A stretch of DNA of 64,000 nt from Gynuella sp. (lineage in GTDB: Bacteria > Pseudomonadota > Gammaproteobacteria > Pseudomonadales > Natronospirillaceae), in assembly GCA_028282465.1 (NCBI GenBank), contig JANQHX010000016.1:1-64000 (forward strand), read 5' to 3'. Position numbers and translations under genes: made by a program. Position 1 is the stretch's first letter, and the number at the start of each line of letters is the position of its first letter. Under the pieces are notes generated by a model. It was not told the origin of the DNA and did no database searches. It worked only from the letters and a program-made list of their open reading frames with translations. Of the stretch, positions 53,935 through 63,359 are shown piece by piece.

Positions 53935-54846
53935 ATGTCCCAGAACACCAGAGACTTCATTGGTTATGGAGCCACTCCACCACACCCGAAATGGCCAGGT
54001 AATGCCAAAATTGCCGTTCAATTTGTAATCAACTACGAGGAAGGTGGAGAAAACTGTGTTTTAGATGGAGATTCAGCTTCGGAGAAGTTTTTATCTGAGA
54101 TTGTCGGGGCCGAAGCATTTGTGGGTCAGCGTCATATGAGCATGGAATCCATTTATGAGTACGGTAGTCGAGCTGGCTTTTGGCGCTTACACAGACTTTT
54201 TACTGAGCGCGATATTCCAGTCACAGTTTATGGTGTGGCTCAAGCACTGCAAAAAAATCCCGAAGCAGTGGAAGCCATGCTTAAGGCAGACTGGGAGATA
54301 GCCAGTCATGGACTGAAGTGGACACATTATCAAGAGATGTCGGAGTCAGCGGAAAAAGCCATGCTTGAAAAAGCCGTAGAAATTCATACAGAGGTGACAG
54401 GCTCACGACCATTAGGTTGGTATACGGGACGAGATAGCCCGAATACCAGGAAAATCGTTAGTGAGTTTGGTGGTTTTGCATACCATGCAGATTCCTATGC
54501 CGATGACCTACCTTATTGGTGCTATGACTTCGATGAACCTTTGCTGACCATTCCCTACACCCTCGACAGTAACGATATGCGTTTTGCCACACCCCAGGGT
54601 TTTAATGCTGGCGATCAATTCTTCAATTATTTAAAAGACAGTTTCGACTTCTTATATGAGGAAGGTACCGAGTCACCCAAAATGCTCAGCGTTGGGTTGC
54701 ATTGTCGACTCGTCGGTCGTCCCGGCAGAGCCATGGCTTTGAAAAAATTTTTAGATTACGTGCAGAGTCATTCTCAGGTTTGGCTTTGCAGAAGAATAGA
54801 CATTGCTAATCATTGGATTAAAACTTTTCCTGCCGATGAAAAATAG
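53935..54846 (+). CDS. puuE: Allantoinase PuuE (polysaccharide deacetylase fold)
   Basis: A 303-residue cofactor-light allantoinase of the carbohydrate esterase 4 fold that hydrolyses allantoin to allantoate. PuuE marks are FVINYEEGGENCVLDGD near residue 30, SRAGFWRLHRLF, WEIASHGLKWTHYQEM and GWYTGRDSPNTRKIV. AAGG lies before the ATG at 53935. It follows logically after UraD, but allantoicase and ureidoglycolate enzymes are not in the window. Confidence 0.96.
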   Translation: MSQNTRDFIGYGATPPHPKWPGNAKIAVQFVINYEEGGENCVLDGDSASEKFLSEIVGAEAFVGQRHMSMESIYEYGSRAGFWRLHRLFTERDIPVTVYGVAQALQKNPEAVEAMLKADWEIASHGLKWTHYQEMSESAEKAMLEKAVEIHTEVTGSRPLGWYTGRDSPNTRKIVSEFGGFAYHADSYADDLPYWCYDFDEPLLTIPYTLDSNDMRFATPQGFNAGDQFFNYLKDSFDFLYEEGTESPKMLSVGLHCRLVGRPGRAMALKKFLDYVQSHSQVWLCRRIDIANHWIKTFPADEK

Positions 54847-55070
54847 CTTCGCTTTCCTATGACTGCGTGAAACTTCTATTTATTTCTCCAAGTTCAAATA
54901 TGTGTGCTGGCTTAAGACTGTTGTTCTGTCTAGTTCAGTAGAGTTGCATTTGTGTAAATCTAGACCAAAGGGCCTTTTGTTTGCAGCACAGGAAGGAACT
55001 TTGTCTTGGCATCAACTAGGCAGCTGTTTAGTCTATGCGGCTAAACATTCAGAGCACTATTAGTAAGAAC

Positions 55071-56717
55071 ATGATAAAGACCTCCTGGTTCAACGAGATA
55101 AACACTTCTAATCTACGTGGTGATATTTTTGGCGGCGTCACAGCAGCGATTGTTTCATTGCCATTAGCCCTAGCCTTCGGAGTTGCTTCTGGAGCTGGTC
55201 CAGAAGCCGGGCTTTATGGGGCAATTATCATTGGATTATTTGCTGCTATTTTTGGTGGCACACCGACTCTTATTTCAGAACCTACAGGCCCCATGACTGT
55301 TGTAATGGCAGCAGTAGTGACCACCATGGTCGCGGAAAATCCAGATCAGGGTTTAGCAATGGCATTTACTGTCGTCATGATCGCAGGTTTATTTCAAATA
55401 TTTCTGGGTATGCTCAACCTTGGTAAATACATAACGCTGATGCCTTACAGTGTCATCTCGGGGTTTATGTCTGGGATCGGTTTTATTCTTATCATTTTGC
55501 AACTGCCGCCACTGCTGGGTCATGCTAACCCCGGTGGTGGTGTTGTGGGCAATATACAGGCATTTCCTTCGCTCGTAGCCGACATCAGCTGGTTTGAACT
55601 GATACTAGGGCTTTTAACTCTGGTACTGCTGTTCCGCTTTCCAAAAAAATGGGCCTCTAAAGTACCGCCCCAGTTAATCGCTTTAATTCTTGGCTCTTTA
55701 ATCGCTATTACAATTTTCAGTGGTGCCGATATTCGCACTATTGGTGAAGTGTCATTGGGAATACCTTCTTTTATTTTTCCAACTTTTACCGCTGACCAAA
55801 TTACCCAAATGGTTGTAGATGGAATTGTCCTGGGCACACTGGGTTGTATTGACGCACTTTTAACTGCGGTTATTTCTGATAGCTTGACTCGTAAGGAGCA
55901 CAAATCGAATAAAGAGTTGGTGGGTCAAGGTATTGGTAATCTATTGTCTGGCATTTGTGGCGGTTTACCTGGGGCAGGAGCAACCATGGGTACCGTGGTC
56001 AATATTCAAGCTGGAGCCAAAACAGCAGTATCGGGCATTACCCGCGCTCTTGTATTGCTTATTTTGGTCGCATTTGCAGCGGATCTCACCGCTTATATTC
56101 CGCTGGCAGTGCTTGCCGCCATTGCTATTAAAGTAGGTATAAACATTCTCGATTGGAGTTTCTTAAAACGCGCTCACAAAGTTTCTACTCCCGCTACTGT
56201 TATTATGTATGGGGTAATGCTGCTTACGGTATTTGTTGATTTAATTGTGGCGGTGGGAATTGGAGTTTTTATCGCCAACATCATTACCATTGAAAAACTC
56301 AGCAACCTTCAAGCTAAAAACATTCACGCCATCAGCGACACTGACGATAAGATTCCACTTACCAGCCAGGAGAGAAGTATTCTTGAACAGGGTAAAGGCC
56401 GAGTGATGTTATTGTATTTCAGTGGCCCAATGATGTTTGGGGTTTCCAGAGCTATTTCACGAGAGCAAGAAAATATTCATGCCTTTGAATCTGTTGTGTT
56501 CGATTTAACTGACGTTCCGTTAATTGATGCCAGTATTTCCCTAGCTATTGAAAACGCAGTGAAAGATGCAGTTGATCATGACAAAAAAGTCTATATCGCT
56601 TGCCCATCATCAGATACTCGGCAGACATTTCAACGCATGGGCTTAACTGACATTGTGGGTGCATCCAATATGATGGAGTCTCGCGGTGACGCCCTGTACA
56701 AAGCAGTTTCAAGTTAA
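55071..56717 (+). CDS. SulP-family inorganic anion transporter with STAS domain
   Basis: A 548-residue SulP/SLC26 protein from the ATG at 55071. An in-frame ATG at 55035 would add 12 residues without a ribosome site; the family usually begins close to NLRGDIFGGVTAAIVSLPLALAF-type sequence, visible here from residue 10. About 10-12 membrane segments reach residue 415, and a cytoplasmic STAS domain covers about 440-545 (VFDLTDVPLIDASISLAIE). Substrates in this family include sulfate, bicarbonate and dicarboxylates; none can be chosen. The 188-224 bases between puuE and this gene show nothing recognisable. Confidence 0.92.
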   Translation: MIKTSWFNEINTSNLRGDIFGGVTAAIVSLPLALAFGVASGAGPEAGLYGAIIIGLFAAIFGGTPTLISEPTGPMTVVMAAVVTTMVAENPDQGLAMAFTVVMIAGLFQIFLGMLNLGKYITLMPYSVISGFMSGIGFILIILQLPPLLGHANPGGGVVGNIQAFPSLVADISWFELILGLLTLVLLFRFPKKWASKVPPQLIALILGSLIAITIFSGADIRTIGEVSLGIPSFIFPTFTADQITQMVVDGIVLGTLGCIDALLTAVISDSLTRKEHKSNKELVGQGIGNLLSGICGGLPGAGATMGTVVNIQAGAKTAVSGITRALVLLILVAFAADLTAYIPLAVLAAIAIKVGINILDWSFLKRAHKVSTPATVIMYGVMLLTVFVDLIVAVGIGVFIANIITIEKLSNLQAKNIHAISDTDDKIPLTSQERSILEQGKGRVMLLYFSGPMMFGVSRAISREQENIHAFESVVFDLTDVPLIDASISLAIENAVKDAVDHDKKVYIACPSSDTRQTFQRMGLTDIVGASNMMESRGDALYKAVSS

Positions 56718-56744
56718 GGCTTCAAAACGAATTAATACAAAATG

Positions 56745-56795
56745 CCAGCTCACTTATCTAAATGTTTTTTTAACCTTCGGATAAGTTAAGCTGGC
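56745..56795. terminator. Bipartite hairpin between the SulP gene and the acyl-CoA dehydrogenase gene
   Basis: GCCAGCT (56745-56751) and AGCTGGC (56789-56795), with inner pairs ACTTATC (56753-56759) and GATAAGT (56780-56786), form a long stem between convergent genes. U-tracts on both sides are weak. Confidence 0.5.
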
Positions 56796-56822
56796 TCTTT
56801 AAATTCGAACACTCGCCTTTTT

Positions 56823-58592
56823 TTAGAATTCCTCTTCGGAAATAGCCATCAAAGAATCAGCACCCGCCAATACTTTTGAAGCATAAGCTTTTGCTTCAGG
56901 TAAAATCTTATTTAGAAAGAACTCAGCGGTTTTAATTTTTGATTGACCAAACTCAGTCTCTGGTTCAACTACAGAAATCATTCTAGCCCACATATAGGTA
57001 TAAGCGGTTAGGCCAAATAAATTTAAGTAATCACAGCTTGCCGACCCCACAATGTTTGGATCTTCTTTGCTTTTTCCGATGACTTTTTCTGTGCAATCTT
57101 TCAGTAATTCCAGATGTTCTTTCAGCAAGTGCTTCATAGATGGCAACGGGTCAAAGTCTTGGCTATCAGCAAACACAGACACTTCTTCGTAAAACTGATG
57201 AAACAGTTCTCCATGATTGCTCACCACTTTACGGCCCATTAAATCAAGTGCTTGGATGCCATTGGTGCCTTCGTAGATTTGAGCAATTCGAGCGTCTCGA
57301 ACATATTGCTCTTGACCCCATTCTCGAATAAATCCATGGCCACCTAACACCTGCTGACCTAACACACAAACATCAAAACCTCGGTCGGTAAAATATGCTT
57401 TCGCAACCGGGGTTAGCAATGACACCAGAGCATGTGCTTTCGCCCTTTCTTTTTCATCTGGATGCCCCTTCGCCACATCTAATTGCATCGCAGTGTAGGC
57501 AGCAAAACATCTGGCGCCTTCATTGTATGCTTTTTGAGTCAGCAACATACGTCGAACATCTGGATGTACCAGTATTGAGTCAGCCGCTTTATCTTTTTGC
57601 TGAGCACCAGTTGCCGCCCTACCTTGAATGCGCTCTTTGGCATAAGCCAGGGCATTTTGGTAACTAATTTCTCCCAGCCCAATACCCTGCAATCCAATAG
57701 ATAAACGTTCGTAGTTCATCATGGTGAACATGGCGGCCAACCCTTTATGGGGTTCACCGATTAAATAACCATGAGCATCATCAAAATTCATCACACAGGT
57801 AGAAGATGCTTTAATTCCCATTTTGTGTTCAATGGAACCACAGCTCACGCCATTGCCATCACCCAATGAGCCATCATCATTCACTTTAATTTTTGGAACC
57901 AAAAACAAAGAAATGCCTCGGGTGCCTGCTGGCGCATCTGGTAGTTTTGCCAACACTAAATGAATAATATTTTCACTTAAATCCTGTTCACCACCAGTAA
58001 TGAATATTTTGGTACCCGTGATCTTATAGCCACCTTCTTCGGCGGGTATCGCTTTGGTTCTAATTAAACCCAAGTCGGTTCCGCAATGGGGCTCTGTTAA
58101 ACACATGGCACCAGCCCAAACACCTTCATACATTTTTGGTAAGTAAGTGGTTTTTAATTCTTCAGAGGCGTGAGCATGCACGGCTAAACAAGCGCCAGAG
58201 GTTAGTGCGGGATATAACGTAAAAGAACAATTAGCGCTGTACAGCATTTCTTCGAACATAGCGGTCAACATTTTTGGCATACCTTGACCACCATACTCGG
58301 TGTCGCCCCCTAAACCTTGCCAACCATTTTCCACATAGGTTTGATATGCCGCTTTAAAGCCTTTGGGCGTGGTCACTACTCCATTGTCAAATTGGCAACC
58401 TTCTTCGTCACCGCTGCGATTAAGAGGGAGCAGTTCATTCTCACAAATCTTTGCGCCTTCTTCCAAAATGGCATCAGCTAAGTCAGGAGTAACTTCTTGT
58501 GTGGTGGTTAATGTTTGCCAAAGTTTTTCCACGTGGAAAACATCATTGAGGATAAATTGCATATCTCTCAGTGGCGCTTTGTATTCAGGCAT
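56823..58592 (-). CDS. FadE-type acyl-CoA dehydrogenase (copy 2)
   Basis: A 589-residue acyl-CoA dehydrogenase with the extended C-terminal domain typical of this proteobacterial class. It begins MPEYKAPLRDMQFIL like its upstream neighbour. FAD and substrate motifs include MCLTEPHCGTDLGLI and ITGTKIFITGGE, GHGFIREWGQEQ and the YEGTNGIQALDLMGRK segment after it. AGGAGG precedes the ATG. It lies 58 bases after the first acyl-CoA dehydrogenase, so the two form one operon for the first step of beta-oxidation, probably for different chain lengths. Confidence 0.95.
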   Translation of the reverse strand: MPEYKAPLRDMQFILNDVFHVEKLWQTLTTTQEVTPDLADAILEEGAKICENELLPLNRSGDEEGCQFDNGVVTTPKGFKAAYQTYVENGWQGLGGDTEYGGQGMPKMLTAMFEEMLYSANCSFTLYPALTSGACLAVHAHASEELKTTYLPKMYEGVWAGAMCLTEPHCGTDLGLIRTKAIPAEEGGYKITGTKIFITGGEQDLSENIIHLVLAKLPDAPAGTRGISLFLVPKIKVNDDGSLGDGNGVSCGSIEHKMGIKASSTCVMNFDDAHGYLIGEPHKGLAAMFTMMNYERLSIGLQGIGLGEISYQNALAYAKERIQGRAATGAQQKDKAADSILVHPDVRRMLLTQKAYNEGARCFAAYTAMQLDVAKGHPDEKERAKAHALVSLLTPVAKAYFTDRGFDVCVLGQQVLGGHGFIREWGQEQYVRDARIAQIYEGTNGIQALDLMGRKVVSNHGELFHQFYEEVSVFADSQDFDPLPSMKHLLKEHLELLKDCTEKVIGKSKEDPNIVGSASCDYLNLFGLTAYTYMWARMISVVEPETEFGQSKIKTAEFFLNKILPEAKAYASKVLAGADSLMAISEEEF

Positions 58593-58650
58593 AAAGACCT
58601 CCTATGGGCCGATACAAAATCGGCCCGTTGGCGATTAAGTCAAACTCTGA

Positions 58651-60435
58651 TTAAAGAAAAGCAAACTGATCTTCATCCATATCCATCAGATTTTTTGCAC
58701 CAGAGAGCATGATTTCCTTATGCATTTTTGCTCGGGGTAAAATTCTTTCGAAGTAAAAACGAGCAGTCTTGATTTTACTTTCGTAATAGGCTTTTTCTTC
58801 TGTACCTGCTGCTATCGCTTTGTAGGCTGTATCGGCCATAGCTGCCCAGAAATAGGCTAGGGTTACATATCCGGAATACATCATGTAGTCCACCGCAGCT
58901 GCACCCACTTCTTCACGATTCTTCATCGCTTTTATGCCAACCTTCCGATAAAAGGTGCCCCATTCTTTATAGTATTTACGCAGTGGCTTAATGAACTCTT
59001 TCATTTCTGGGGTGCTATTGTCACGACAGAAACGATGAATCACTCGAGTCCAGCGCCGCAATAAATCACCACGGGATGCCAATACTTTTCGTCCTAATAA
59101 ATCTAACGATTGTATTCCTGTGGTGCCTTCGTACAGCATAGAAATTCGCGTGTCTCGAACGATTTGTTCCATGCCCCATTCCGCAATGTAGCCATGGCCA
59201 CCAAAGACTTGAATACCATGGTTAGCTGCTTCATACCCCACTTCAGTTAAAAACGCTTTGGCAATCGGCGTTAATACCCCCATGATTTCATCTGCCAATT
59301 GAACTTCTTCAGGGTCTTTATTGGCGTGAATAATGTCAGCTTGCATTGAGCAATAATAAATAAGCGCTCGTCCGCCTTCGGAGAAAGCTTTTTGGGTAAG
59401 CAACATGCGTCGCACATCTGGATGAACAATGATTGGATCAGCAGGTTTGTCTGGATATTTAGCTCCTGCTAAGGAGCGCATGGCGAGCCTTTCTTTGGCA
59501 TAAACCAGAGCACCTTGAAAAGATTGCTCCGCTGCGGCCATGCCCTGCAATGCGGTACCCAAACGGGCAAAGTTCATAAAGGTAAACATGCATTTTAGAC
59601 CTTCATTGGGAGGCCCAATTAAATAACCTTTAGCACCATCGAAATTCATAACAGCGGTGGCATTTCCGTGAATTCCCATTTTATGTTCTAGGGATCCACA
59701 GCTCACTGCATTTCGATTACCGTCGTCGACATTAAACTTAGGAACAATAAATAGAGAGATACCTTTGGTGCCTTGGGGCGCACCGGGCAATCTAGCTAAC
59801 ACAATATGAACAATGTTTTCCGCCATATCATGTTCACCAGCAGAGATAAAAATCTTGGTGCCTGAAATAGCATAACTGCCGTCGCCATTGTCTTCCGCTT
59901 TGGTTTTTAGCGTACCCAAATCTGAACCACAGTGGGGCTCAGTCAGACACATGGTGCCAGTCCACTCACCGCTAACTAACTTGGTCAGGTAAGTTTCTTT
60001 TTGCTCTTGAGTCCCGAACTGTTCCAAAGTGAGTTTGGCGCCATGGCTTAGACCAGGGTACATGCCCCAGCTCCAGTTAGCGGTACTCACTAGCTCACTG
60101 ATCATAGTCGCGATGGATTCAGGTAAGCCTTGGCCACCCCATTCCTCGTCACCCGCTAGGCTGGGCCAACCACCTTCTACATACTGTTGATATGCCTCTT
60201 TAAATCCAGTTGGTGTGGTTACTTCGCCTTCTTTGAAAGTACAACCTTCTATATCACCCACTCTGTGCAAAGGTGCTAATACTTGCTCAGCAAACTTGGC
60301 TCCTTCCGTTAAGATGGCATCCACCATATCTCGGCTGGCGTCTTCTGCACCCAGGTCTTTGTAGTGCTGCTCTGCGTTGAGCACTTCATAAAGAGTAAAT
60401 TGAATGTCGCGTATCGGCGCTTTGTAGTCAGGCAT
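58651..60435 (-). CDS. FadE-type acyl-CoA dehydrogenase (copy 1)
   Basis: A 594-residue acyl-CoA dehydrogenase from the ATG at 60435, preceded by GGGGGAG; an ATG 48 bases upstream is rejected. It starts MPDYKAPIRDIQFTL and has MCLTEPHCGSDLGTL, ISGTKIFISAGEHDM, GHGYIAEWGMEQ and LYEGTTGIQSLDLLGRK. A clear promoter and two PsrA-type palindromes lie just upstream, which supports control by long-chain fatty acids. Confidence 0.95.
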   Translation of the reverse strand: MPDYKAPIRDIQFTLYEVLNAEQHYKDLGAEDASRDMVDAILTEGAKFAEQVLAPLHRVGDIEGCTFKEGEVTTPTGFKEAYQQYVEGGWPSLAGDEEWGGQGLPESIATMISELVSTANWSWGMYPGLSHGAKLTLEQFGTQEQKETYLTKLVSGEWTGTMCLTEPHCGSDLGTLKTKAEDNGDGSYAISGTKIFISAGEHDMAENIVHIVLARLPGAPQGTKGISLFIVPKFNVDDGNRNAVSCGSLEHKMGIHGNATAVMNFDGAKGYLIGPPNEGLKCMFTFMNFARLGTALQGMAAAEQSFQGALVYAKERLAMRSLAGAKYPDKPADPIIVHPDVRRMLLTQKAFSEGGRALIYYCSMQADIIHANKDPEEVQLADEIMGVLTPIAKAFLTEVGYEAANHGIQVFGGHGYIAEWGMEQIVRDTRISMLYEGTTGIQSLDLLGRKVLASRGDLLRRWTRVIHRFCRDNSTPEMKEFIKPLRKYYKEWGTFYRKVGIKAMKNREEVGAAAVDYMMYSGYVTLAYFWAAMADTAYKAIAAGTEEKAYYESKIKTARFYFERILPRAKMHKEIMLSGAKNLMDMDEDQFAFL

Positions 60436-60480
60436 GATTTGCTCCCCCATCGGGTCTAGGTGTCTACCAACACCAAAATT

Positions 60481-60507
60481 CAAACAAGTGTTTGAAACGT
60501 ACGTTTG
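60481..60507. promoter_or_regulatory. Tandem PsrA/FadR-type operators
   Basis: CAAAC-AAGT-GTTTG (60481-60494) and GAAAC-GTAC-GTTTG (60494-60507) both fit the PsrA motif (G/C)AAAC-N2-4-GTTT(G/C) known from pseudomonads, sharing one base. The second covers the -10 box of the acyl-CoA dehydrogenase promoter. Confidence 0.72.
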
Positions 60508-60524
60508 TAGATCATCTCAGTCAA
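60496..60524 (-). promoter_or_regulatory. Sigma-70 promoter of the acyl-CoA dehydrogenase operon
   Basis: On the minus strand TTGACT (60524-60519) is followed after 17 bases by TACGTT (60501-60496), a good -35 and an acceptable -10. The predicted transcription start falls about 50 bases before the ATG at 60435. The 232 bases between this gene and the stress protein hold no other recognised element. Confidence 0.6.
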
Positions 60525-60667
60525 GGACATCTACGTTTAAATGCAAATACGGAGGTTTTAATTTGCGCGCTGGTTATTAATCTTTCTGAGGGAATGAGAA
60601 TTCGTGACGGAAATTCAAATGATGTGGGGTGTCAGTTAACACCCTAAAAACAAGACTTAGTTGGGGG

Positions 60668-61117
60668 TTAATCGTATGAAACCTGAGGCTTTACGATCAG
60701 TACCTGACATTTAGAACGGGCTGCAACCTTAGAGGTTACCGTGCCCAACATACCAATACCCAACTGATTACCGCCTTTATGACTCGCCATTACGATCAGA
60801 TCAATTTCGTTGTTACCAGCCCAGTCCAAGATAGCTTCACTGGCACGCCCTTCTACTATTACCTGAATCACGCTGATTTCTTCGCTAGGCAGGGAATCAG
60901 CGAAGGCTTTTAGGGCTTCTCGCTCTTCGGCCATCATGGTCATTTTAAAATCTGCGGCTTTTTCTGGATCAGTAGAGCTAGTGGGAATGGGCGTAGAAAT
61001 CTTCAGCAGAGTCAGCTCTGCGTTGCTTAGTCTCGCTTGCTCTAATGCAGTGTAAGCCACTTGATAGGAGTAGCCATGAGCATGGAGATCTACTGGCGCC
61101 AGAATTTTCTTATACAT
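60668..61117 (-). CDS. Universal stress protein (UspA family)
   Basis: A 149-residue single-domain Usp. The N-terminus is MYKKILAPVDLHAHG and the C-terminal ATP-binding-type loop is GIGMLGTVTSKVAARSKCQVLIVK after the IVMASHK strand. Usp proteins with this loop usually bind ATP and are induced in starvation or respiratory stress. It stands alone, divergent from the chemoreceptor gene. The 171-base divergent region contains no element that could be named. Confidence 0.93.
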   Translation of the reverse strand: MYKKILAPVDLHAHGYSYQVAYTALEQARLSNAELTLLKISTPIPTSSTDPEKAADFKMTMMAEEREALKAFADSLPSEEISVIQVIVEGRASEAILDWAGNNEIDLIVMASHKGGNQLGIGMLGTVTSKVAARSKCQVLIVKPQVSYD

Positions 61118-61288
61118 AGAAATCTCAATTGATACTTATTTCTTTCTACTTTTCAGATTAGCAGGGCCTGACTGGTTGTCATGGTTTGTAGGTGAAGATT
61201 TGCCAAATATGTGTAGCTCTTAAGTTGCAGATTACCCAAACCGACTAAACTGACACTTAGCTCCACATATTTTGCCTTTGGTGAGGAC

Positions 61289-63277
61289 ATGAAGTTCATT
61301 TCAAATTTAAAAATTACTCATGTGTTAGTAATTTGTTCCGGTGTTCCTATTGCACTGGCGGCCGCAGCTTGCTTTATGTTTTTTGGTTACGAGTACTCTG
61401 ACTTACAGTCAGGTCGAAAAACCATTGAGATCGTCGATCTCAGTAGCAAATTAGACGCAGTGGCTCACAACCATGCAGTGGAACGAGGATTAACCGCTGG
61501 CTTCTTAGGCAGTGGCGGAACCAAAGGAAAAGACAAAGTTGACGCTCAAAGAATTAAAGCAGATGCAGCGGAAAAAGCGCTTAGGGAATTGTCCGCAACT
61601 GATTTTCCCTCCTTAGGGGAATCTGTGTTTAGAAATGCAGTTGAACCCGTAATTCTTCAACTCAACAACAAACAAACCATCCGTTCTCAAGTCGATTCAG
61701 TGAAGCCAGGGGTAGCAGCCTTTGGGTACTATTCAGAGCTGAATCGCAGAGCATTAATGGGCATAAACCTGATAACAGGGCAAGCAGATGACGCTAAGTT
61801 TCAGAGTCAGTTACAGTCTCAGCTGGCCCTACTGTGGATGAAAGAGCGTGCTGGTCAGGTAAGGGGGGCATTGAACGGAGTATCCAAGGCAGGACAGACT
61901 AATGGCGCCCGACATGCCCAGATATCCAACTTCTTGAATGACGAATCGAACCAAGCACATTGGTTTCAAGCCATAGCCCCTGAGCAATATGTTCGGGAAT
62001 TTCGTACTCTCAATACCAGTGGCCCATGGCAGCAAATATCTTCTATTGCAAAAGGCTTTATCAACTCTACAGACTTAAATAATGTCACAGGCCCAAATAA
62101 TTGGTTTGAAATTGCCACACTCAGAATCGGCTCAATTAAAAGATTATCTGACGCCATCGCAGAGGATTCTAAAGCATTGGCCGAAGCTGAACTCAACCGA
62201 AGCTTGATAGTTTTTATACTAACTATTCTCACAGCTTTCGTGGTGATTCTTCCTATTGGAATCTTAACCCTATTGGTTTTTAGGTCTCTACCCAAACGAA
62301 TACAGCGCATCGAGCAGTCTCTGCATAGGGCTTCTGAAGAATTGGATATGACCTGTAGGCTCAATGATCCCCACGAAGACGAACTTGGGGTAATCAGCGG
62401 CATGATCGATAGACATCTCGAAAGCATGGTGCAATTACTGTCGAGTATTCAAACCAGTTTTGCTCATGCCAATAAACAACTTATTAATATCATTCATACG
62501 GTTGAAGGATCAGTGAAACTGGCGGAGTCACAACATAGTTTGACTGACCAAATCGCAACCGCGGTTAATGAAATGACTCACAGCTCGGTGGAAGTGGCAG
62601 ACAATATGATTAAAGCCTCTGAAGAGACGACTGGTTTAAGTGAGTTAGGCAATTCCGGAAAAAACCGCATGGGGGAAGTCAGCCGTTCCATCAACACCTT
62701 GGAATCGACCATTGAAACAACCTATAACACCGTGAATGATCTGGCCCACCATACCGCTAGCATCACTGATATTCTTGCCACTATTGAAGGAATAGCTGAG
62801 CAAACAAATTTGTTGGCATTAAATGCTGCCATTGAAGCCGCCAGGGCTGGTGAACAGGGCCGAGGTTTTGCGGTGGTTGCAGATGAAGTGAGGAGTTTGG
62901 CTCAGAAAACTCAAGAATCGACTGAAGAGATCAACGCAACCATTACCACTCTACAAGCCAGTAGTGTGTCTGCCAGTGAATCCATGACCGAAAGTCGAGA
63001 TATATCCCAAAGCACTCAGTCTCTAGTTCAACAGAATCAGGAAATGATGTCTGAAATCTTTAACAACATCACCCATCTTAACGACATTATTTCTCAAGTT
63101 AGCACAGCTGCTGAAGAGCAATCATCTGTGACACAGGAAGTGAATTCCAATGTTCAGAAAGTGTCTGAGTTATCGGACGAGAATTTTAGCAAAGTACGAA
63201 ACTCTTCTGATATTGTGGCCAAGTTGGTTCAAGACTTCACTGAAATGTCAGACCAAATTAACCGTTTCAAGCTTTAG
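61289..63277 (+). CDS. Methyl-accepting chemotaxis protein with NIT sensor domain
   Basis: A 662-residue transmembrane chemoreceptor. TM1 is about residues 10-33; the periplasmic part (about 40-300) has the nitrate/nitrite-sensing NIT-domain mark [20 protein letters not shown]2 is about 305-330, a HAMP domain follows to about 385, and the signalling domain runs to the end with the conserved tip [19 protein letters not shown]. No C-terminal CheR tether pentapeptide is present. The NIT domain predicts response to nitrate, nitrite or a related anion, which is inference. Confidence 0.93.
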   Translation: MKFISNLKITHVLVICSGVPIALAAAACFMFFGYEYSDLQSGRKTIEIVDLSSKLDAVAHNHAVERGLTAGFLGSGGTKGKDKVDAQRIKADAAEKALRELSATDFPSLGESVFRNAVEPVILQLNNKQTIRSQVDSVKPGVAAFGYYSELNRRALMGINLITGQADDAKFQSQLQSQLALLWMKERAGQVRGALNGVSKAGQTNGARHAQISNFLNDESNQAHWFQAIAPEQYVREFRTLNTSGPWQQISSIAKGFINSTDLNNVTGPNNWFEIATLRIGSIKRLSDAIAEDSKALAEAELNRSLIVFILTILTAFVVILPIGILTLLVFRSLPKRIQRIEQSLHRASEELDMTCRLNDPHEDELGVISGMIDRHLESMVQLLSSIQTSFAHANKQLINIIHTVEGSVKLAESQHSLTDQIATAVNEMTHSSVEVADNMIKASEETTGLSELGNSGKNRMGEVSRSINTLESTIETTYNTVNDLAHHTASITDILATIEGIAEQTNLLALNAAIEAARAGEQGRGFAVVADEVRSLAQKTQESTEEINATITTLQASSVSASESMTESRDISQSTQSLVQQNQEMMSEIFNNITHLNDIISQVSTAAEEQSSVTQEVNSNVQKVSELSDENFSKVRNSSDIVAKLVQDFTEMSDQINRFKL

Positions 63278-63359
63278 TCAAAAAGTTTCAAAGTTTAGGC
63301 GTGACTTTTAGTTCGGGATTATTTAAAACGGGGGCAACAGTTTTAAAAGTTGATACCCC

